NCBI GenBank assembly: GCA_949130495.1
Contig: OX422213.1
Location: 56,139,678-56,203,677 of the forward strand
Reading direction: 5' to 3'
DNA length: 64,000 nucleotides
From: Sambucus nigra
Lineage: Eukaryota; Streptophyta; Magnoliopsida; Dipsacales; Adoxaceae
This document shows positions 59,641-64,000 of the stretch, piece after piece (the stretch's first letter is position 1; every line of letters starts with the position of its first letter). The position numbers and the translations under genes are program-made. The notes under the pieces are model-generated. The model did not search any database, was not told the DNA's origin, and was given only the letters and a program-made list of their open reading frames with translations.

Positions 59641-60466
59641 ACGAAATTAGACAATGACATATGGAACAATGGGGAGCATTATAAATACAATACCTTCTGT
59701 GTTAACACCAAATACAATTGTGTTGGGCATGTTGGACACATTTGAAACAGTTGATGGGGAAGAAGGATGCATAGGTTTTTGTGTGTATCCTTGATGCATG
59801 AAAAATCTTGGGGCTACACTATTAGAGAAAAATAACTACTTTGTGTAAATAAGTGTTCGAGTAAAGTTAAAAATAATTGCTTCATACTTTCGCCAGTGTT
59901 AAACCCCGATGAAATAGTGTCGAGAGAGTTGCCTACCAATGGATGATTAGATTGAAAAAGATATTGATTAGACTCTATCACAGATCGGGGAATGTGTGTT
60001 CCTTTATGACCTTTAACAAGAACGACATGCTTTAACATAAAAACAAGTAACTAAATAATAATATAAAAATAATACCATCATTGCTAACATCAGATGCAAC
60101 GGTGTTGGAAGTGTTGGAGACATTTGGAATAATTGACTGGGAAGGAGGACGTGTGGGTTCCTACACGTCTCCTTGACACAGTGAATATTTTGGTCCACAT
60201 GCACAACCAGTGCTAGGCAAATCAGATAATATCTCCTCTCTTCCCGATGGGATATATTCTTCATATTTTTCATCCTCTTTTCTTTTACCCTTATTATCAA
60301 TCTTATCCTTCTTAGAACCAACCATATAAAATTTAGCCCCGCTATGCAATCCTATCGCCTTCATTATGGCCAGGTTATCTTGAATCCTATTAAGCCTTTG
60401 GTTTTCATAATTTGTGATCGTCATTGTACACCTATTACAAGAATACAAAGATATGAAACTTAACAA
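59640..60466 (-). pseudogene. C1 TNP1-like gene, N-terminal exons
   Basis: ATG at 60424 gives MTITNYENQRLNRIQDNLAI, then IGLHSG and Lys-rich SKKDKIDNKGKRKEDEKYEE, a plant Ptta-type N-terminus. Two downstream exons resemble each other: PPSQ..PNVSNTSNTVASDVSNDG at about 60150-60075 and HPSSPSTVSNVSNMPNTI.FGVNTEG at about 59775-59690. Between them lies VVLVKGHKGTHIPRSVIES (60030-59970). The gene continues beyond H2 at 45475. Confidence 0.6.
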
Positions 60467-60575
60467 AGTAATATTTCAAAAGTGAATTATACTACAACAT
60501 TGTTGATACATAAATAAATTAAAAACATTTAATATTATTTAAAAGAGAAAAATAAAATAGCGCAAACCATCAGAA

Positions 60576-62340
60576 ATGAGAATCATATTCATTTCCATCA
60601 TCATTACTAAAATCACGATCATCTCGATCATTGTCACTAATATCATCACAATCATCCTCGGTATCTACAAGGTAATCATCTCCTCATCCCCATCATTTGT
60701 TTATATTTTCTCTTCATCATTATTTATACAAATTTATATTTATGGGATTTCATTCCTTCTTAATGAAAGGCTTCCGTCATCAATATCCATTTTTTCATCA
60801 TCTATGGTATTATTCTCAATTTGTTGGTATGGTTCTTCATCCATTGCCAACTCCCCAACTTTTGCATTTTCAGGAATATCATACTTATTACTTGGTGTAT
60901 TCTTCACATCAACTTTTCAATCATTTCCTAACTTAATATCTGGCACATAAAATACTTGCTCTACTTGATAAGCTGGAACAAATGGTCAAATTTTGTACAA
61001 AGTATTAGAAGTGTTCAAATTAATAAAACTATACTCATCTTCCTTTAGTCCATATACACCCTTCTTTTTTCCAAGATCCCACCAGTTACACTTAAAGAGA
61101 ATAACATGATTATTTTTTGTGTATTCTAACACTATAATATCAACTAACTTACTATAAAAATCAATAGCTTTTTGTTCATGTTCACCCACTACAACAATTC
61201 CACTATTTTGAGTTTTTTTAAAATTTCCATGATCTTTGATGTGGAACCTATAGCCATTAATCAAACAACCTTTGTACTGCTTCACTCCTCGATCGTGACC
61301 CCAAGATAAAGCGCGAAGTTGCTTATGGGGGACTCACGTTCCATTTTTGTCACCTGATTATTTTTTATAAATAAATGTTGAAAGTATAAGAATTTTTTTT
61401 TTTTGCATAATAAAATGACATATCAAAGTATTTACACGATTTTTAAACCATTCAGGAAACCTCTTAGCGTGTCTCTTTTTAACATTTATGTTACTCTCTG
61501 CCTTTAATAAATCATAATGCTCACTAACATACATGAATTCATTAAATTAGAAAACAACTCTCGTATATAAAAGAGAAAATGAAGAATAATATAGATAGAC
61601 ATACTTGATAAATTCTTGTATCTCATCATAATTACCCAACACATATAAAGAAGCATTTTACCATTCACTCAATCCAAGGTATTAGTAATCCGCTTTTCTT
61701 AGTAAACGACCATTATATAGAAAAACAGATAAACCTTCTTGATCATCATCACCATCATAATTCCACTCAGTTCAGTTGAATTTTGTTTCAACGCCTTCCA
61801 CATACATCGAGAAAAATGTTATGCATTTATTTAGAATGTAAGCGTCCAAGTCTTAACCCCAGTCTCGAACTATTTTATTCACCTCATAAAATGACATCGG
61901 AATGTGGGCATCATCCGGAAGTGATTCTTAAAAAATTCAAGAAGTGATTTAGCAAATTCTTATTCCAGTTGCTCATTGACTTCAGATGTAGTAACTCAAT
62001 AATGAATGATAATTCTGACAACTTCTCACAACCCAAATACAAATTTTGTTGTATATCCTTAGCTAATCTAGCAAACTTTTCCCCGTCACCCTCATTGCCT
62101 TGAGTGGCATCTCCATCAAATTCATTTCCTAGCATGCCATTGCTGTAGGATCCAGCAAACATATCACGTAACATTCCCTTCGTAATCGTAAGCATTGTTT
62201 ACTGGATCAAATTCATTTCCTAGCACCCCTTCGTAATCTTCCTGCCCCATGCTATCATTTTCTCTTACATCAAACACATGCTCATTGTAATCTTAAGCAT
62301 TGTTATTGGGCGATAATAATAGTTCCCCGTGATATATCCA
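60576..62340 (-). pseudogene. C1 TNP2-like transposase, catalytic core deleted
   Basis: The N-terminus reads TRWIYHGE (about 62342) and an acidic stretch, then FARLAKDIQQNLYLGCEKLS and IIELLHLKSMSNWN, IPMSFYEVNKIVRDWG to about 61860. The reading then jumps directly to the C-terminal LDAYILNKCITFFSMYVEGV, the DUF4216-type NGYRFHIKDHGNFKKTQNSG (61285-60986), and an acidic Asp-rich end (60900-60590). Compared with C2, the DDE core (over 1.5 kb) is missing at about 61855. Several stops. The two plus-strand ORFs at 60576-60950 are shadows. Confidence 0.82.
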
Positions 62341-62639
62341 TCTAGTATAACTCAACACAATTCCATGTATAACCAAGTGACTCTGGACATTTTGAAGACT
62401 CCTCCAATAAAGCTATTACATTTCACTACACTAAATCTGTCGAATTGTCATGGTCATTGACCTTAACAATTCTGGGCAAGACAACTTTATTTTTTCACGG
62501 TCATTGACCGTGACAACCTCATTAAAATTGTCACGATCCTTGACAGGATTGTGACAAACCCGTGACATTTAATAAAAAATTATCATGGTCAATGATCGTG
62601 ACAATTCTGGGCAGAATGGCCACTCCCACTGCCCAGCAG

Positions 62640-62940
62640 TATATATGTACCTGTTATAGAAACATTGTACCTGTTCAAACATCATATATCCAAATATACT
62701 AGATATAATGCAAATATACATTCAAAATAGAAACAATATGCATCACGATATAATCCAAATATAATTCAAATGTACCAACTTGAAAACAATTCAAATGTAC
62801 CAACTTAAAAACAATACAATTCAATTCAAATAATGTCACTACATGTCTCGGGTAAGGTTAAATCTGAGGAGTTAAGTACACCACACGATATACGAATTAA
62901 TACACCCATTGGTATACATCGTGCCGCATTGTTCGCGTAA
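62640..62940. other. C3 non-coding region downstream of its gene
   Basis: Contains two copies of CAAATGTACCAACTTxAAAACAAT at about 62767-62815. Probably 3' UTR. Confidence 0.45.
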
Positions 62941-64000
62941 TCACAACGGGGAGTTCTCCTTTCCGGGTATCACATGCGTGACGAGCACCTTGGACTCGAT
63001 GTCTTGAAGCTCACATCCATGAACTAGTCCACCCTGGACGATATTCGGGTACCTTAACCCCCGCCCTATTCGCTGGCCATCAAATATGTCAAGTATAAAC
63101 ACGCTCAGCCAACCAAGTGTCGACATCGGTCGGTCGAAGGGAGCCAAATAGGGAAGTGGATCATCAAAATCCGCACGTGTCGGTGATGAAGCAGCGAGGT
63201 CCACATCCTCGTCATCCTGCACCTCGTCCTCCCGCACCTCCTCCCCAACCACCTTCTCCTTCCCTTTCCCCTTACGTTTTTCGCTGCCCAACGAACTCTT
63301 CATGAATGAGAACATATCTTGGACCGTCGCCTCCAAACGGGTCAGATTCGCGTCATACGAGTCCACCGTTCGAGCCAACCCGGTGTCGCTCATCTCCAAT
63401 CCGATGATCCTAGATTTGGCCACCCGCGAGCTCACCCCCCTTGTCCTCCCCTTGCGATCAGAGCTAAGCACTTGGCTGAGTGCGTTTGTGGACAAAGATG
63501 TCTTGTCGGTATCAGACTGTGACTCATGCACTTCCTTAAGCTTTGCCTGAAATGACAAAAATCACATAATTAGTAAAATAAGTAAATTAAAAATTTATAA
63601 CGTAATTAACAAAAAGTAAACTATCCAATTACTTACAATCGTGGTCGCGACGCTCGGGGACACCTCCTTGTCCTTCCCCTTCTTCATTCGAAGAGCCACA
63701 TAAGTATCGAGCCTATGTGGCTTAACCCCAGGGCCACCCCCGGTCCCCTGAAATAAAATAAAGTAAAGTTAGTATCGGTCCCGCAAAGTAAAATAATGCA
63801 GAATAATATATTTCTGTAGTTATAGAAAAATTAAATCTTACCATCATCCTATGCTCCACCTCGACGTAAGACGTCGGGCCGGAGTAGTGCACGTCCATCT
63901 TTTTTGTCCGGTTTTCCCTCCCAGATTAGCGAGATGCCAATTGTCGCTCCCCAATCTCATTGTCAATGAACTTTTGCCATTGTGCCAATGAGATCGGCTC
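62941..64000 (-). CDS. C3 TNP1-like transposase, C-terminal exons (partial)
   Basis: Exons from the right edge: 64000-63841 (AQWQKFIDNEIGERQLASR, HYSGPTSYVEVEHRMM) with one apparent stop near 63925; about 63747-63637 (GGGPGVKPHRLDTYVALRMK); and the last exon 63549-62941 with ARTVDSYDANLTRLEATVQD and a Lys/Glu-rich then acidic middle. The layout FIDNE ... HYSGPTSY ... coiled coil fits plant Ptta/En-Spm proteins. Exon borders have GT/AG-like signals. It continues outside the window. The last exon is uninterrupted, so this is the best-preserved transposase exon here. Plus-strand ORFs at 63117-63550 are shadows. Confidence 0.7.

Larger units (their letters stand above)
39663..62422 (-). mobile_element. 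C1: old CACTA element, heavily invaded
   Basis: The left end is inferred at CTCTATAAGAAAAAAG (39663), one base from a CACTA terminus. It is followed by subterminal motifs (TTTTAGTTGC, TTTAGTGACAAAA, TTGCTACTAAAT) to 39894. Its minus-strand genes are TNP2-like at 60576-62340 and TNP1-like pieces at 59640-60466 and 44390-45475, the same order as in C2. It contains H1, the Mutator-like element, H2 with C2, and probably borders or holds C3. Its right end is not in view. Confidence 0.6.
62423..64000 (-). mobile_element. C3: third CACTA element, left end
   Basis: Terminus CACTACACTAAATCTG at 62423, followed by subterminal repeats on the theme TCATGGTCATTGACC / GGTCAATGATCGTGACAATT (62445-62625), and then a TNP1-like gene on the minus strand. 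It differs from the C1 and C2 termini. The other end is beyond the window. Confidence 0.75.

Noticed and set aside
60576..60950. Plus-strand ORFs rich in Ile/Ser
   Set aside because: Antisense of the acidic C-terminus of the C1 TNP2-like gene.
63117..63550. Plus-strand ORFs rich in Pro/Arg
   Set aside because: Antisense of the C3 TNP1-like last exon.

Overview
The window is repetitive nuclear DNA from a flowering plant, probably pericentromeric or otherwise gene-poor. The evidence is an endogenous caulimovirid, Ty3/gypsy LTR elements with plant tRNA primer sites, hAT, Mutator-like and CACTA transposons, MITE-like foldbacks and long TA/CA/GA microsatellites. I recognise no intact host gene, tRNA, rRNA or CRISPR. 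Species cannot be told from the sequence. Nearly every coding stretch carries premature stops or frameshifts. Layout: (1) 1-8245, an endogenous pararetrovirus read on the + strand (movement, coat with zinc knuckle, protease, reverse transcriptase/RNase H, a downstream ORF, an intergenic region with TATA box and polyA signal, then the uninterrupted first ORF of the next genome unit). It ends in a CT/CA/TA microsatellite. (2) 8250-11719, microsatellites, two foldback MITE-like elements, and a degenerate inverted-repeat element. (3) 11720-38362, a stack of four LTR retrotransposons. Element A (minus strand, chromodomain Ty3/gypsy, about 9.4 kb of its own DNA, 2.3 kb LTRs) has a solo LTR (B, 14018-17592, TSD GTAAT) in its 3' LTR. 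Its gag is split by element C (21412-35101, plus strand, Athila/Tat-like with tRNA-Asp primer site and gag-protease only). C's 5' LTR is split by element D (22527-27956, minus strand, tRNA-Met primer site, gag kept, pol deleted, TSD CGCGA). (4) 39663-64000, a stack of DNA transposons. An old CACTA element (C1, minus strand) has been invaded by an hAT (H1, 39895-42414), a Mutator-like element (42587-44261, 9-bp TSD), and a second hAT-family element (H2, 45500-56974, 8-bp TSD). H2 itself holds a nearly complete CACTA element (C2, 45876-56593, TSD ATG). A third CACTA (C3) starts at 62423 and leaves the window. How the parts relate: the genes serve only their own elements (capsid, protease, RT, RNase H and integrase for the retroelements; TNP1- and TNP2-like proteins for the CACTAs; a BED-finger transposase for the hAT). 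The insertion order follows from the nesting: A before C before D, B after A, C1 before H2 before C2. Short hand counts of LTR divergence agree (A and C more diverged than D). The most unusual signal is that three different LTR families (B, C, D) each carry a cluster of short, CpG-containing perfect palindromes. The palindrome sequence differs in each family: CCGAATCGATTCGG in B, CGGACCGGTCCG in C, CTCGTTCGAACGAG in D.
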